A model generated the notes under the pieces. It did not search any database. It saw nothing but the letters and a program-made list of their open reading frames with translations, and was not told where the DNA came from. A stretch of 64,000 bases of DNA, taken from Sphingomonas trueperi. Its GTDB lineage: Bacteria > Pseudomonadota > Alphaproteobacteria > Sphingomonadales > Sphingomonadaceae. Location of the stretch: the NCBI RefSeq assembly GCF_011927635.1, contig NZ_JAATJB010000011.1:62001-126000 (forward strand). The letters run 5' to 3'. A program made the translations under genes and the position numbers. The stretch's first letter is position 1; the number at the start of each line of letters is the position of its first letter. Below, piece after piece: positions 17,871 to 26,537 of this stretch.

Positions 17871-19546
17871 TGCTGGAGATCGCCATGCCCCAGCCCGCCA
17901 TCAGCGCCTTCCCGTCGATACCGGAACCGGCAATTCCGCCACGGCTCCTGACCGACCTCCTCGACAATGCGTTGAACCTTTATCCCGAACGCGTCGCCAT
18001 CGACTTTCTCGGGCGAACCTGGACTTATGCGCAGGTGGGGCAACTCGTTCGCCGTGCAGCACGTGGATTGCAGGATCAGGGGCTGCGCAAGGGCGATCGG
18101 TTCGGCCTGTGCCTGCCGAACTGCCCCTATTTCGCGATATTGTACTTCGCGGCGCTGCGCGTGGGTGCGATCGTGGTCAACTTCAACCCGCTCTACACGG
18201 AGCGCGAACTGGAGCATCAGATCCGGGACTCGGGAACGCGCATGATGGCGGTACCGGACGTCCGGATAATCCACGAGAAAGTGCAAGCCGTCGCGCCACG
18301 TGCCGGGCTGGACAAGATCGTGTTGTGCGGCATGAGGGATATGCTGCCCTGGCTGCAAGGCCTGGGCTTTGCGCTATTCAAGCGAAAAGACCACGCGCGG
18401 ATACTCGACGAAGGCCTTCATGTCCGGCTCAAGGCGCTTCTCGCCCATGATGCCGAACCTGACGCGGTAGAACGTCACCCTGATGATGTCGCGGTCCTTC
18501 AATATACCGGAGGCACAACCGGCGTGCCCAAGGGCGCAATGCTGACCCACGCCAACCTCACGGCGAACAGCGCCCAGATGGTGGTGCATGTGGGAGGACT
18601 TCGCCCGCAGCAGGAGAGAACTCTCGGCGTCCTGCCCATGTTTCACGTCTTCGCACTCACGACGGTGCTCAACTTCTCAGTCGAAATCGGCGCCGAAATC
18701 GTCCTGCTGCCACGGTTTGAGATGAAGCAGGTTCTCAACACGATGAAGCGCAAGCCGCCGACACAGTTCTTCGGCGTGCCTACGATCTATGTTGCCCTGA
18801 ACGCGCTTCCGGACGACGAGATACCCGATCTCTCGGCCGTGCGCGCCTGTATATCCGGCGGCGCACCGCTCCCGCTCGAGGTACGCGAGGAGTTCGAGGC
18901 ACGCACGCGTGCCAGGGTCGTGGAAGGATATGGGCTCTCCGAAACCGCCCCGATCATCGCCTGCAACCCGTTGTTTGGGACGGTGAAGGACAATAGCTGC
19001 GGCCCAAGTTTCCCCGGCACCATCATCGAGATCCGAGATCCGGAGAATCCCTCGCGGGTTCTTCCCCAGGGAGAACGCGGAGAAGTGTGCGCCCGCGGCC
19101 CTCAGGTGATGAAGGGCTATTGGCAGCGCCCTGCAGAAACCAGTGCTGTCTTCGTCGATGGCGCGCTACGAACCGGCGATATCGGCTATTTTGATGAGGA
19201 TGGCTATCTCTTCCTCGTCGACCGCATCAAGGACATCATCTTCTGTGGCGGATATAATGTATATCCCCGGATCATCGAGGATGCGGCCTACCAGCACCCG
19301 GCGGTAAAGGAGGCGATCGCAATCGCGATTCCTGACGCCTACAGAGGTCAATCTCCCAAGTTGTTCATCGCGCTGCACGAGGGATCGAACCTGACCGTCG
19401 ATGAACTCAAGGTCTTTTTGCAGGATCGCCTCAGCAAGATCGAGATGCCCAAGGCCTTCGCATTCCGGGACAGCCTGCCCAAGACGTTGATCGGCAAACT
19501 TTCGAAGAAGGATTTGATCGAGGAGGAGAACAAAAAGCTCGCCTGA
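17870..19546 (+). CDS. fadD: Long-chain fatty acid-CoA ligase
   Basis: A 558-aa member of the ANL adenylate-forming family that converts fatty acid, ATP and CoA to acyl-CoA. The P-loop YTGGTTGVPKGAM (residues about 209-221), VEGYGLSETAP, RTGDIGYFDEDGYLFLVDR and IIFCGGYNVYPRIIED are all present, and the catalytic Lys lies in the C-terminal LPKTLIGKLSKKDL. It is translationally coupled to the FadL gene. The pair plus the leftward operon form a complete uptake-activation-oxidation route, except for ETF-QO. Confidence 0.93.
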   Translation: MLEIAMPQPAISAFPSIPEPAIPPRLLTDLLDNALNLYPERVAIDFLGRTWTYAQVGQLVRRAARGLQDQGLRKGDRFGLCLPNCPYFAILYFAALRVGAIVVNFNPLYTERELEHQIRDSGTRMMAVPDVRIIHEKVQAVAPRAGLDKIVLCGMRDMLPWLQGLGFALFKRKDHARILDEGLHVRLKALLAHDAEPDAVERHPDDVAVLQYTGGTTGVPKGAMLTHANLTANSAQMVVHVGGLRPQQERTLGVLPMFHVFALTTVLNFSVEIGAEIVLLPRFEMKQVLNTMKRKPPTQFFGVPTIYVALNALPDDEIPDLSAVRACISGGAPLPLEVREEFEARTRARVVEGYGLSETAPIIACNPLFGTVKDNSCGPSFPGTIIEIRDPENPSRVLPQGERGEVCARGPQVMKGYWQRPAETSAVFVDGALRTGDIGYFDEDGYLFLVDRIKDIIFCGGYNVYPRIIEDAAYQHPAVKEAIAIAIPDAYRGQSPKLFIALHEGSNLTVDELKVFLQDRLSKIEMPKAFAFRDSLPKTLIGKLSKKDLIEEENKKLA

Positions 19547-19627
19547 GCCTCTATCCCCTGTCAAGCTACGAGGCTTATGCGCTTGAGTGGTAGGGTAGCC
19601 GTGATTGGAGGACAGGGAGTGGATGGC

Positions 19628-20098
19628 ATGGGGAACTCGCTCCACCTCGCCGAGGACGATGAAACGCTTAAGGACGCGGATCGCGACAACCCCACGCACA
19701 AGGGGAGAACCCGCGCAAAGGATGCGGATTTACAAGTGTACGGCATCCAGGATGTCGCTCAGGAACTCGGACTGACACTTCGCACGCTACGCTTCTACGA
19801 AAAGGAGGGGCTTATCGCCCCTCAACGGGTAGGCAGTACCCGGGCATATTCCAGGCGTGAGATCGGACGCATACAGCTGATTTTGCGCGGCAAACGCCTT
19901 GGCTTCTCCATCAAGGAAATCAAGGAGTTTCTCGATCTCTACGATGCCGATCCCGAGCATAAGGAGCAAATGGAGCGATTGATTGCCCGCATCCGGGAAA
20001 GGTTGGTCGACTTGAAGACGCAGCGCTCTGCGCTCGACCTGACAATCGACGAGCTTACAACCATCGAAGTGGAAGCGATGGCAAAGTTGCAGCGATAA
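19628..20098 (+). CDS. MerR-family transcriptional regulator
   Basis: About 156 aa from the ATG at 19628, which follows GGAG; the frame is open to 19577. After an acidic N-terminal extension comes the winged HTH YGIQDVAQELGLTLRTLRFYEKEGLIAPQR with the Arg-Tyr wing (STRAYSRREIGRIQLILRGKRLGFSIKEIKEFL), then a C-terminal coiled coil and no metal-binding cysteines. This architecture fits the acyl-metabolism branch of MerR regulators rather than metal sensors. It directly follows the acyl-CoA ligase gene, so it probably controls this lipid island, perhaps through the TGACGT dyads. Ligand unknown. Confidence 0.82.
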   Translation: MGNSLHLAEDDETLKDADRDNPTHKGRTRAKDADLQVYGIQDVAQELGLTLRTLRFYEKEGLIAPQRVGSTRAYSRREIGRIQLILRGKRLGFSIKEIKEFLDLYDADPEHKEQMERLIARIRERLVDLKTQRSALDLTIDELTTIEVEAMAKLQR

Positions 20099-20157
20099 TT
20101 TGGTCATCCCATTCTCTAACCGAGCGGTAACGCTTGATCGCGGCGCCCCCGATCCAA

Positions 20158-20430
20158 TCAAGCCGTCAAGCGACGAGCGCCGCGCCGATCGCTAAGGCCG
20201 CCCCAGAACCGCGCCATGATCATCCAGGCGATGCCCGACGCGGTCATCGCCCCGCCGACCTGCCATGGCTCGAGGCCAAGCACGCGCGCGATGGGGCCCG
20301 CGAGCGCCACGAACGACATCATCGCCATCGAGCAGACGAAGGTCTCGAACATCAGTGGCTTCATGCTGAAAGCGCCTGATGCTTCCTCCCCCACTTGTTC
20401 GTCGCCTGTCGCTGTCGCAGCTTCGGTCAT
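20158..20430 (-). pseudogene. MFS transporter, N-terminal remnant
   Basis: A 90-aa product containing the first helices and loop 2-3 signature of a major-facilitator transporter (MARFWGGLSDRRGARR). The normal protein has about 400 aa and 12 helices. Here the frame stops right after the signature. Its ATG overlaps the stop of the upstream DUF6796 gene (ATGA 20427-20430), so it was once the second gene of that operon. Not expected to transport. Confidence 0.7.
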
Positions 20431-21179
20431 GCTGCTTCGTCCCGTGATGCGACCGGCGAACGGCCACCATTCCAGAGCAGCGCCGTCGAGACGGCATAGA
20501 CAACGAGCCAGCCGAGGTTGAACGCGGCGCCGTCAAGCCAGGTGTGCGCCGGCTCGGGCAGGATGCGCGCGATCAGCATGCCGATCGCGACCAGCGAGAC
20601 GGGATTGGCCAGCGCTGCGAACCAGCGTGGCCAGGCGGTGCGGCCCAGCGCGATGACGATCCCGAGGAGCAGCAGCGCCAGGCCCAGCGTCACGATCGGC
20701 ATCAACCAGGCGATGAGCAGGACATGGTAGAAGTGCTGGCCGAGATCGAGCAGCGCGCCATGGGCCGCGGCCGGCGTTTCGAGGATCGTCTTGTAGGCCA
20801 TGCCGACATAGTAGAAGCCCGCATGGCCGAGCGGAGACCAGGCGTTGCCGGCGACCAGCAGGACGAAGGTCAGCCAGCGCCACCAGCCCATCGCCGGACG
20901 CAGCCCTTCGAGCAGATGCCAGCAGCCCGCGAGATAGAAGACGATGCCGGCATCGGCCACCAGCGCGCCCGCGGCGAGCCGCGCCTCGGAGGATGGAAGC
21001 ATCAGCGCGACACCGTCGAACTGGATGCGATCGGCATAGGTCTTCAGGATCAGCGGATAGTCGTCGGGACTTGCCCTAGCCCCGATGATCAGCGCGTCGC
21101 CGAGCGTCCAGAGGATCGCGCCGATCACGCCCGCGATACCGCAGAGACGAAGAAGCGGGAGCCGCTGGATATCCGTCAT
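20427..21179 (-). CDS. DUF6796-like integral membrane protein
   Basis: A 250-aa protein with about six to seven hydrophobic segments, starting MTDIQRLPLLRLCGIAGVIG. Motifs HAGFYYVGMAYKTILETP and DLGQHFYHVLLIAWLMPI mark it as the DUF6796 type, whose function is unknown. It is the intact member of a broken leftward operon: its start overlaps an alpha/beta-hydrolase-like C-terminal remnant and its stop overlaps the MFS remnant. Family name is given from memory of motif character. Confidence 0.6.
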   Translation of the reverse strand: MTDIQRLPLLRLCGIAGVIGAILWTLGDALIIGARASPDDYPLILKTYADRIQFDGVALMLPSSEARLAAGALVADAGIVFYLAGCWHLLEGLRPAMGWWRWLTFVLLVAGNAWSPLGHAGFYYVGMAYKTILETPAAAHGALLDLGQHFYHVLLIAWLMPIVTLGLALLLLGIVIALGRTAWPRWFAALANPVSLVAIGMLIARILPEPAHTWLDGAAFNLGWLVVYAVSTALLWNGGRSPVASRDEAA

Positions 21180-21262
21180 AGGCTTGTCCTTGCTTCGGCG
21201 CGGGATCGATCGACGAGACGCATGATCTCCTGGGCGATCAGCTCGGGCTCGCTGAACGGAAC
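21176..21262 (-). pseudogene. C-terminal tail of an upstream hydrolase-like gene
   Basis: The last 28 or so codons (MVPFSEPELIAQEIMRLVDRS and beyond) look like the end of an alpha/beta-hydrolase. Upstream of about 21262 the reading becomes implausible and the opposite strand carries a transposase tail. Its stop overlaps the DUF6796 start (ATGA). Weak evidence. Confidence 0.35.
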
Positions 21263-21394
21263 CATTGCCAGCGCTACCGTCGCCTGGCGGCCACGGGCAA
21301 GCCTCAGCCCAAGGTGACCACCGCGATCGCGCGTGAACTGTTCGGCTATGCCTGGGACATCGCCCGTCGGGTGTCGCCGGCGATAGCCGGCTGA
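21260..21394 (+). pseudogene. C-terminal remnant of an IS110-like transposase
   Basis: The + strand frame ending TGA at 21394 reads QRYRRLAATGKPQPKV, then TTAIARELFGYAWDIARRV, like the conserved end of IS110-family transposases used by sphingomonads. Everything upstream of about 21260 is missing. The element end would follow within 21395-21760. Confidence 0.45.
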
Positions 21395-21760
21395 TCCACC
21401 CACGACATTAACGAGAGGAGGCGCCAGCGCACCAACTGCATAGCCTTGGCCGACGTGCCGCGGGCACCCGACTGTGATGGGCAATCCACGGTGTACGGTG
21501 GGGCAGGTTCGTCCGACGCCCGAACTTATACGGAGGATAGGCCCAGCGACGGATACGGGTAGTGCGGTAATCAACCCGCGGATGAGAGCATGATCAATCG
21601 TCGTCGATCAGGCGCCCGCGGCACACCCGCCAAGGTCAATGCGACCGCTGGTCTCGAGGCCAGCGAAGGAGTAAACTCGGCCAGCGTCTCGGATGGCAGT
21701 CATGAGAGCGTATATCTGTGCCCGTTTTATGTGACGCCCCCGACATGGCGGTTTGAGTAG
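21395..21760. other. Gene-free stretch after the transposase remnant
   Basis: About 365 bp with no convincing gene. It probably includes the non-coding end of the IS110-like element; in that family the non-coding ends can encode the bridge RNA. No specific RNA structure could be assigned by eye. Confidence 0.35.
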
Positions 21761-21761
21761 A

Positions 21762-21793
21762 CGCGGAGAAGGGCGATGTCGCCCTTCTCCGCG
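21762..21793. terminator. Terminator-like hairpin after the flavohemoglobin gene
   Basis: Perfect 15-bp arms (21762-21776 and 21779-21793) around a TG loop lie 5 bp beyond the leftward hmp stop. No T-run follows on either strand, so termination strength is uncertain; the stem itself is very stable. Confidence 0.6.
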
Positions 21794-21798
21794 CTCAG

Positions 21799-23013
21799 TC
21801 AGGCGGCGAGCAATTCGTCCGCCGGACCGAAGAATTCGTAATGAATGCGGTCGGATGGGACGCCAGCCAGCGACAAGGTCGAGACGGCGTGCCGCAGAAA
21901 CGGGCGTGGTCCGCAGATATAGTAATCGGCCTCACCTACAGGCGTGTTGGCGACCAGCCATTCATCGGTAATGATGCCGGCGACGTCATAATCCCGTCCT
22001 GCGACTTCATCTTCGAGCGGGGTCTGATGAAAATCGGTGACGGTGATTGACTTGCCCCGCCCAGCGACAGCGCGAACATGATCACGCATTGCGTGGGTGT
22101 CGCGGTCATGAGTTCCGTGGACATAGTGCACGGGGACTCCCGCCTCGCCCTCAGCAAGCGTTTCGAGCATCGCCACCATCGGGGTCAGCCCCACGCCGCC
22201 CGACAGGAGGATCACCGGGCGTTCGACATGCGCTGCCAGGAAGAATTCGCCTGCAGGCGCGGCAACTTTGAGCACCGTGCCCGGCTTGGCTTCATCATGA
22301 AGCCAGCCTGACGCAAGACCAAGCGGCTCACGCTTGACCGAAATGCGATAGGTTTCGCCGTTGGGGGCTGCTGAAATCGAATAGTTGCGCTTGACTGGCG
22401 GATGTCCCGGAATTTCAAGCCAGAAGGTCAGATATTGCCCGGGCTTGTGCCGCATGACGGCCCCGCCATCAACGGGGCGCAGAACGAAGGAATTGATGAC
22501 GCTGCTCTCACGCACGACGTCCTCGACGCGAAAATCGCGCCAGCCATTCCATCCGCCGGTCGCATCCTTCTGTTCTGAGTAGACTCGCTGCTCGCGGGCG
22601 ATCAGGATGTTGGCCAGGAACCAGTAGGCTTCGCCCCAGGCAGCGAGAATCTCATCGGTGGCCGCATTCCCCAGCACCGCCTTGATCGCCCCCAGGAGCG
22701 CCTCGGCAACGTGCGGATAATGTTCGGGCAGAATTTGCAGGCCGACATGCTTCTGCGCGATCCGCTCGACCGCCGGGGCAAGCGCACCGAGATTTTCGAT
22801 GTTGCTCGCATAGGCGAGAATGGCGCCGGTCAGCGCCCGCGGCTGCGAACCGGCATCACCATGGTGCGATTGGTTGAAAAGGTCGCGAATGTTCGGGTTC
22901 TGGAACATCCGGGAATACATCTCGTTCACGATGTCGAGGCCATGCGCTTCGAGCGCGGGGACGGTCGCCTTGACGAGCGCAATGGTCTGATCGCTGAGGG
23001 GCTGCGTCATCAA
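21799..23013 (-). CDS. hmp: Flavohemoglobin (nitric oxide dioxygenase)
   Basis: A 404-aa protein that oxidises NO to nitrate using O2 and NAD(P)H. The N-terminal globin has the proximal His89 (AQKHVGLQILPEHYPHVAEALL). The FAD domain follows with RNYSISAAPNGE. The NAD domain carries SGGVGLTPMVAMLETL and YYICGPRPFLRH. The length is standard. It is the last gene of a leftward three-gene NO-response operon, 36 bp after the DUF1971 gene. Two adjacent ATGs (23013 and 23010) are possible starts. Expected to be under NsrR control through the palindrome at 23781. Confidence 0.96.
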   Translation of the reverse strand: MMTQPLSDQTIALVKATVPALEAHGLDIVNEMYSRMFQNPNIRDLFNQSHHGDAGSQPRALTGAILAYASNIENLGALAPAVERIAQKHVGLQILPEHYPHVAEALLGAIKAVLGNAATDEILAAWGEAYWFLANILIAREQRVYSEQKDATGGWNGWRDFRVEDVVRESSVINSFVLRPVDGGAVMRHKPGQYLTFWLEIPGHPPVKRNYSISAAPNGETYRISVKREPLGLASGWLHDEAKPGTVLKVAAPAGEFFLAAHVERPVILLSGGVGLTPMVAMLETLAEGEAGVPVHYVHGTHDRDTHAMRDHVRAVAGRGKSITVTDFHQTPLEDEVAGRDYDVAGIITDEWLVANTPVGEADYYICGPRPFLRHAVSTLSLAGVPSDRIHYEFFGPADELLAA

Positions 23014-23049
23014 CTTCTCCTTTTTGAATGCGTTGAAAATCCCGGAATG

Positions 23050-23325
23050 TCAGAGCTTGGGAATGTGATCGTAAAAATCCACCTGCATCTTCATCGGCCC
23101 TGTCGGCGTTACGAAATGCGGTTGCTGAGGGAGAATCAAGCCAGGCTGGTCAGGCGTCAGGACGATCTCCGAAGGTGGCTCGAGGTAGGTTAGCCGGAGT
23201 TCGCCCTCCAAAACCCGGATCACGCCCCAAACACCAGCCTTCGTGTCATGTCGCGCGCGCAAGGCAGCCGGCAGAGTGTCCTGGTTGAACACCGGCGTGG
23301 AACGGTAAGGCAAGATTTCAGCCAT
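23050..23325 (-). CDS. DUF1971 (YeaR-like) protein
   Basis: A 91-aa protein starting MAEILPYRSTPVFNQDTLPA, with a small cupin-like core ending in LPQQPHFVTPTGPMKMQVDFYD, as in YeaR of E. coli. YeaR is a nitrate/NO-induced protein of unknown reaction, so finding it between a globin and hmp is consistent. The frame is open to 23385, but the family start matches the ATG at 23325, which overlaps the end of the globin gene by 8 bp. Confidence 0.85.
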   Translation of the reverse strand: MAEILPYRSTPVFNQDTLPAALRARHDTKAGVWGVIRVLEGELRLTYLEPPSEIVLTPDQPGLILPQQPHFVTPTGPMKMQVDFYDHIPKL

Positions 23326-23764
23326 GGGTTTGCCCTGGTCGCTCGATGGCATCCTTACTTTCCGCGTTGGCGACCGATGCAGCACTCCGTTCCTCCAGTT
23401 GGAAGAACATCGCCAGTTGCAGGCTCTCGGCGATGCGCCGCGCCTTCGCTTGTAGCGCCGCTGCCGCTTCGGGCGTCATCCTGTCATTGGTCGTTTGAAC
23501 CCAGAGTGCGAGCCAGCGCTCGAACAGCGCGGGCGTTATCCTGGCCTTATGCTTCAAATGGGCCGGCACCGGTTGCCCCTTGTATCGGCCACTGGTGAGC
23601 ATGACGGAGGACCAGAACGCAGTCAGCTTCCCAAGATGCTCCGGCCAGTCATCGATCGCATCGTTGAAAATCGGCCCAAGCGCGGGATCGGCGCGGACCC
23701 GCGCGTAAAATTCCTCCACCAAAGGAGTCAGCTCTTCTTCTCTGATTTTCGAGACACCGTCCAC
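23318..23764 (-). CDS. Group III truncated hemoglobin
   Basis: A small globin of about 148 aa: LVEEFYARVRADPALGPIF, then a helix-E region WPEHLGKLTAFWSSVML and the family segment HLKHKARITPALFERWLALW that carries the proximal His. The GTG at 23764 is preferred because GGAG lies 8 nt upstream and it matches usual family length. The ATGs at 23782 and 23797 fall inside the NsrR-like palindrome. It would bind NO or O2 in the same detoxification operon as DUF1971 and hmp. Confidence 0.85.
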   Translation of the reverse strand: MDGVSKIREEELTPLVEEFYARVRADPALGPIFNDAIDDWPEHLGKLTAFWSSVMLTSGRYKGQPVPAHLKHKARITPALFERWLALWVQTTNDRMTPEAAAALQAKARRIAESLQLAMFFQLEERSAASVANAESKDAIERPGQTHG

Positions 23765-23780
23765 GACTCGCGCTCCAATC

Positions 23781-23797
23781 ATGTATATATAATACAT
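23781..23797 (-). promoter_or_regulatory. NsrR-like operator
   Basis: ATGTAT-ATATA-ATACAT has perfect 6-bp arms, spacer 5. It resembles the core of NsrR sites (ATGYAT...ATRCAT) and overlaps the likely -10 (TATTAT on the leftward strand) of the NO operon. NsrR is an iron-sulfur NO-sensing repressor; no nsrR gene lies in the window, so a chromosomal copy would act. Confidence 0.65.
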
Positions 23798-23829
23798 CGA
23801 TCATGATTGCGCATAAACGCAAGGCTAGC

Positions 23830-24010
23830 GCATATTTCCAGGTCGTCGGTCGCGGGGATGTACACAGCCTGAGAAACTGCTCAGCCCCGCTAGTTTAGCC
23901 TTGAATCCGAAACACGAAGGCATAGCATCAGCCAGCGACCCGAAGGAGTCTCGGTGAGACGTAGGCACCTTTCCTTGCCCGCCCGTCAAAAGACGGGCGG
24001 GTTTTCTTTT
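23830..24010 (+). ncRNA. Candidate small RNA ending in an orphan terminator
   Basis: A rightward rho-independent terminator (next entry) closes a region that has no rightward gene upstream back to the NO operon, which points away. The region contains several short inverted segments and no convincing coding frame, so a free-standing small RNA of 100-180 nt is the simplest explanation. Its 5' end is not defined and no known family was recognised. Confidence 0.35.
23978..24010 (+). terminator. Rho-independent terminator
   Basis: Stem CCCGCCCGTC / GACGGGCGGG (23978-23987, 23992-24001) with an AAAA loop, followed by TTTTCTTTT. Orientation is rightward. Confidence 0.85.
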
Positions 24011-24116
24011 CCGATTCCGTAGGACATTCGCTGGAACGCTAATCCGCGTGATCTGGCGCACTCGGAATTTTCAAACACCGTCACAAATACCTAATTGTGC
24101 GCAGCTCAAGATCTAA

Positions 24117-25319
24117 TCACCCGATTTTCGCGATCAAGCGGCCGGCGGCACCCTGCTCTGCCGCCAGATTGCGATTATAGGCGAGCGGCATCCGGGGACT
24201 CTTCCAGCGTAGCGCATCCATGATCCCCGCCAGATCCTCGCCGCTCGCAAACAGATCCTGGTTCAAGCCCACCCGCGTCGAATGCGCGCTCACGCCCTTG
24301 AGCAACTGCGCCAGATCATCGGCGGTGAGGTCGCTCAGCGCGCCCTTGTCGAAGGCGCGCCGGATCATTGCCCGCCAGATCGGCCCGATCGAACCGGGGT
24401 GCAACGCCCCCTCTCCCACATCATATTCGGTGCGCGCCGGCACCGCCGACTTCGGCAATGTCTTGCGCAGATCCCAGCTTTCGCGGCCAGAAATCGTCTC
24501 GATCCGCCGCCCCTTGACCGCGGCCCGCGCCTTGTAGCGGCGCACCTGCACCCGGCGAAACAGCGGTCCCTCCTCGATGTCGGCAGCCGCAGTCCAGGCG
24601 GCGATCGCCCGCACCGAGCGCGGGCTGAGGAACGCGGTCGCGCCCTTTCCCTCCTGATCGCCCTTGCTGCGCGAAATCGTCAGCAGCCGCGCCTCGGGAT
24701 CGATGGCGTCCACAATGTGCTCGACCTCGACCGCGACCAGCTCGGAGGCGCGCAAGCCCGTGTCGTAGGCGACCGACAGCAAAGCCCGATTCCTGAGCCC
24801 CGGCAAATCATCCGCGCAGGCCTCAAGCAGCCCCCGCACATTAAGCCCCCGGGGTGCGTCCCGCTCGACATTGCGCACCGGCCCCTTGAACCGCAGCGGC
24901 CGCGCCTGGGCTTGCGTGCTGCCCTTCTCCCGGCGGATCGCGCGGAGCCGCAGCTTGACCAGCTCGGCCTGGGTGGGATCCTTGATGTCGAGCAGCTGGT
25001 GGATCTTGGCGATCGACGCCTTGTAGCGACCGAGCGAGGCGGGTTTCGCCCCCTGCCCTGCCCGGGCATCGAGATAGTCGGCGACCGTCTCGGGAGTCGC
25101 CGGCGAGGTCACGCGCCCGTTTCGGCGGCACCAATGGTCGAACGCCTCGATGTCGCTGGCAAGCGCGCGCAGGGAATGCGGCGAGGATGCCGCCTGATAG
25201 GCGGCGATCAGCTCGGCGTTGATCGTGATTGGCGATCGACAGTTCAGCTTGGTCACCTCCCAGGCGAGGTCGACGGCCTGTCGGCCTCGCCGGCTGCTGA
25301 TGGGCGCTGGGAGGCTCAT
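24117..25319 (-). CDS. Tyrosine recombinase / site-specific integrase
   Basis: A 400-aa integrase. An N-terminal SAM-like core-binding domain (about residues 30-130) precedes the catalytic domain with Arg in YDTGLRASELVAVE, Lys in ISRSKGDQ, the HxxR box HSTRVG and the nucleophile Tyr in MPLAYNRN. The full active-site set is present, so it should be functional. Its start overlaps the stop of a tiny upstream frame (ATGA). No adjacent att repeat was recognised; on a plasmid it may act in dimer resolution or integrate a neighbouring segment. Confidence 0.9.
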   Translation of the reverse strand: MSLPAPISSRRGRQAVDLAWEVTKLNCRSPITINAELIAAYQAASSPHSLRALASDIEAFDHWCRRNGRVTSPATPETVADYLDARAGQGAKPASLGRYKASIAKIHQLLDIKDPTQAELVKLRLRAIRREKGSTQAQARPLRFKGPVRNVERDAPRGLNVRGLLEACADDLPGLRNRALLSVAYDTGLRASELVAVEVEHIVDAIDPEARLLTISRSKGDQEGKGATAFLSPRSVRAIAAWTAAADIEEGPLFRRVQVRRYKARAAVKGRRIETISGRESWDLRKTLPKSAVPARTEYDVGEGALHPGSIGPIWRAMIRRAFDKGALSDLTADDLAQLLKGVSAHSTRVGLNQDLFASGEDLAGIMDALRWKSPRMPLAYNRNLAAEQGAAGRLIAKIG

Positions 25320-25438
25320 CTGGACAGCGCGACAATCTGGTCGAAGCTGTGCGGTTCGACCCCATAGATAGCCTCACGCGTCACGCGCCCATCAAAATCG
25401 CTCTGCCATGACCAGAATATCGTCTTTTCAGTGTCCAA
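25316..25438 (-). CDS. Small protein or gene remnant upstream of the integrase
   Basis: A 40-aa frame from a possible TTG at 25438 (preceded by GGAGGGCAGGG) reads LDTEKTIFWSWQSDF, and ends overlapping the integrase ATG. The FWSWQSD motif recalls the N-terminus of larger plasmid and defence proteins, so this may be a beheaded remnant rather than a true short gene. Weak evidence. Confidence 0.35.
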   Translation of the reverse strand: MDTEKTIFWSWQSDFDGRVTREAIYGVEPHSFDQIVALSR

Positions 25439-25598
25439 ATGCCCTGCCCTCCGCCGGGATGCACATACCCACCTTATAGAAAGGCGTCAAATCCGCTTAT
25501 ATGATAACTGCAATTATCGAATGTCCACTTTCGGGAGGTCACGGATGTAGAAACGAACTGCTGACTTTGGTTTCCCGCCATGGCATTGTCGCCATCCT

Positions 25599-26525
25599 AT
25601 GACGCGGACAGACAACCTGCGCGCCGACGACAGCCTGCTCCTGCTCGGGCGCCTCGATGGCCGATTGCACGGTAGTCCATGCGCCGACATCTTTCTCGCG
25701 CGCTCGCGCCTGGAAGGCGCCACCGTCCTGGCCGGCCTCGCCGGCGTGCCGATCGCGGTGCGCGACCTGCAGGACTGGATCGCCGGCCGCACACCCCCTC
25801 CCCGCGCTTCCGAAGGCCTCAACGATCCGATCTCGGTTGCCGCCGTCTTCCACCTTGCGCTCAGCCGCGACGAGGATCTCAAGGATTCGCTCGGCCGCGC
25901 CACGCTCAACGTGCTCCGTACGGTACTCGATGACCGCACCGAGGCGAAGGTTTATGCGGCCGAAGACTTGGCGCACTTCGGGCCGATGTGGCGACAGCTG
26001 CGAACCGTGGCGGACGCCCCCTTCCCTTCCGGTGACCTCCTCTCTGTCGCCAACCGCATTTTCCAGCTGTTCGCGCTGACCGAACCAGCGGCACCAGGCA
26101 GCTGGGATGTCGTCAGCGTCGATGGTCGCGCTCTCGAGCTGCCTCCCCGTGGACGCGATCGAAACTGGCTGATCGCCGCCGCCGTACCGCGGATGCTGTG
26201 CCGCGCTGGCTTCACGACCCGCGTGATCCCCTCGTTCATCCTGATGTCCAAGTTTCTGCCCCCCTCCCCCGCCGATCTGGCAGAGACCTTGGCCCAGGCG
26301 ATCGGTCGGACGGCGCATGCTGGCTTGCGCGACCTCGACGCGATCGAGCGTGCGGCGTCGCGCATCCAGACCGATCTGGCCGTCACGAAGCGGAGCAAGG
26401 CCCCTCTCCTTGCCCGCCTGCAGCTTGCCTATCCGGGCCTTCAGCCGGCCGCTGTCGCGCGCCTGTTGAAGGTCACCCCGCAAGGCGCGCGCAAGCTACT
26501 CGCCTCACTTGCTCATCCCTCTTGA
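25599..26525 (+). CDS. RHE_PE00001-like (DUF1612-type) plasmid protein with HTH
   Basis: A 308-aa protein in the style of the rhizobial plasmid family RHE_PE00001: LGRLDGRLHGS, RSRLEGATVLAGLAGV and DLQDWIAGRTPPPRASEG. A C-terminal helix-turn-helix (PGLQPAAVARLLKVTPQGARKLLASL) suggests DNA binding. These proteins are abundant on alphaproteobacterial plasmids and have no assigned role. It is followed by a DUF4238 gene 12 bp downstream, probably co-transcribed. Confidence 0.6.
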   Translation: MTRTDNLRADDSLLLLGRLDGRLHGSPCADIFLARSRLEGATVLAGLAGVPIAVRDLQDWIAGRTPPPRASEGLNDPISVAAVFHLALSRDEDLKDSLGRATLNVLRTVLDDRTEAKVYAAEDLAHFGPMWRQLRTVADAPFPSGDLLSVANRIFQLFALTEPAAPGSWDVVSVDGRALELPPRGRDRNWLIAAAVPRMLCRAGFTTRVIPSFILMSKFLPPSPADLAETLAQAIGRTAHAGLRDLDAIERAASRIQTDLAVTKRSKAPLLARLQLAYPGLQPAAVARLLKVTPQGARKLLASLAHPS

Positions 26526-26537
26526 ACCACAGACACC

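Noticed and set aside
23830..24010. The orphan region as tmRNA or 6S RNA
   Set aside because: No CCA end, tRNA-like domain or 6S-type long open helix could be found by eye; identity left open.
24117..25319. Integrase as part of a prophage
   Set aside because: No phage structural, lysis or packaging genes near it and no att repeat seen.
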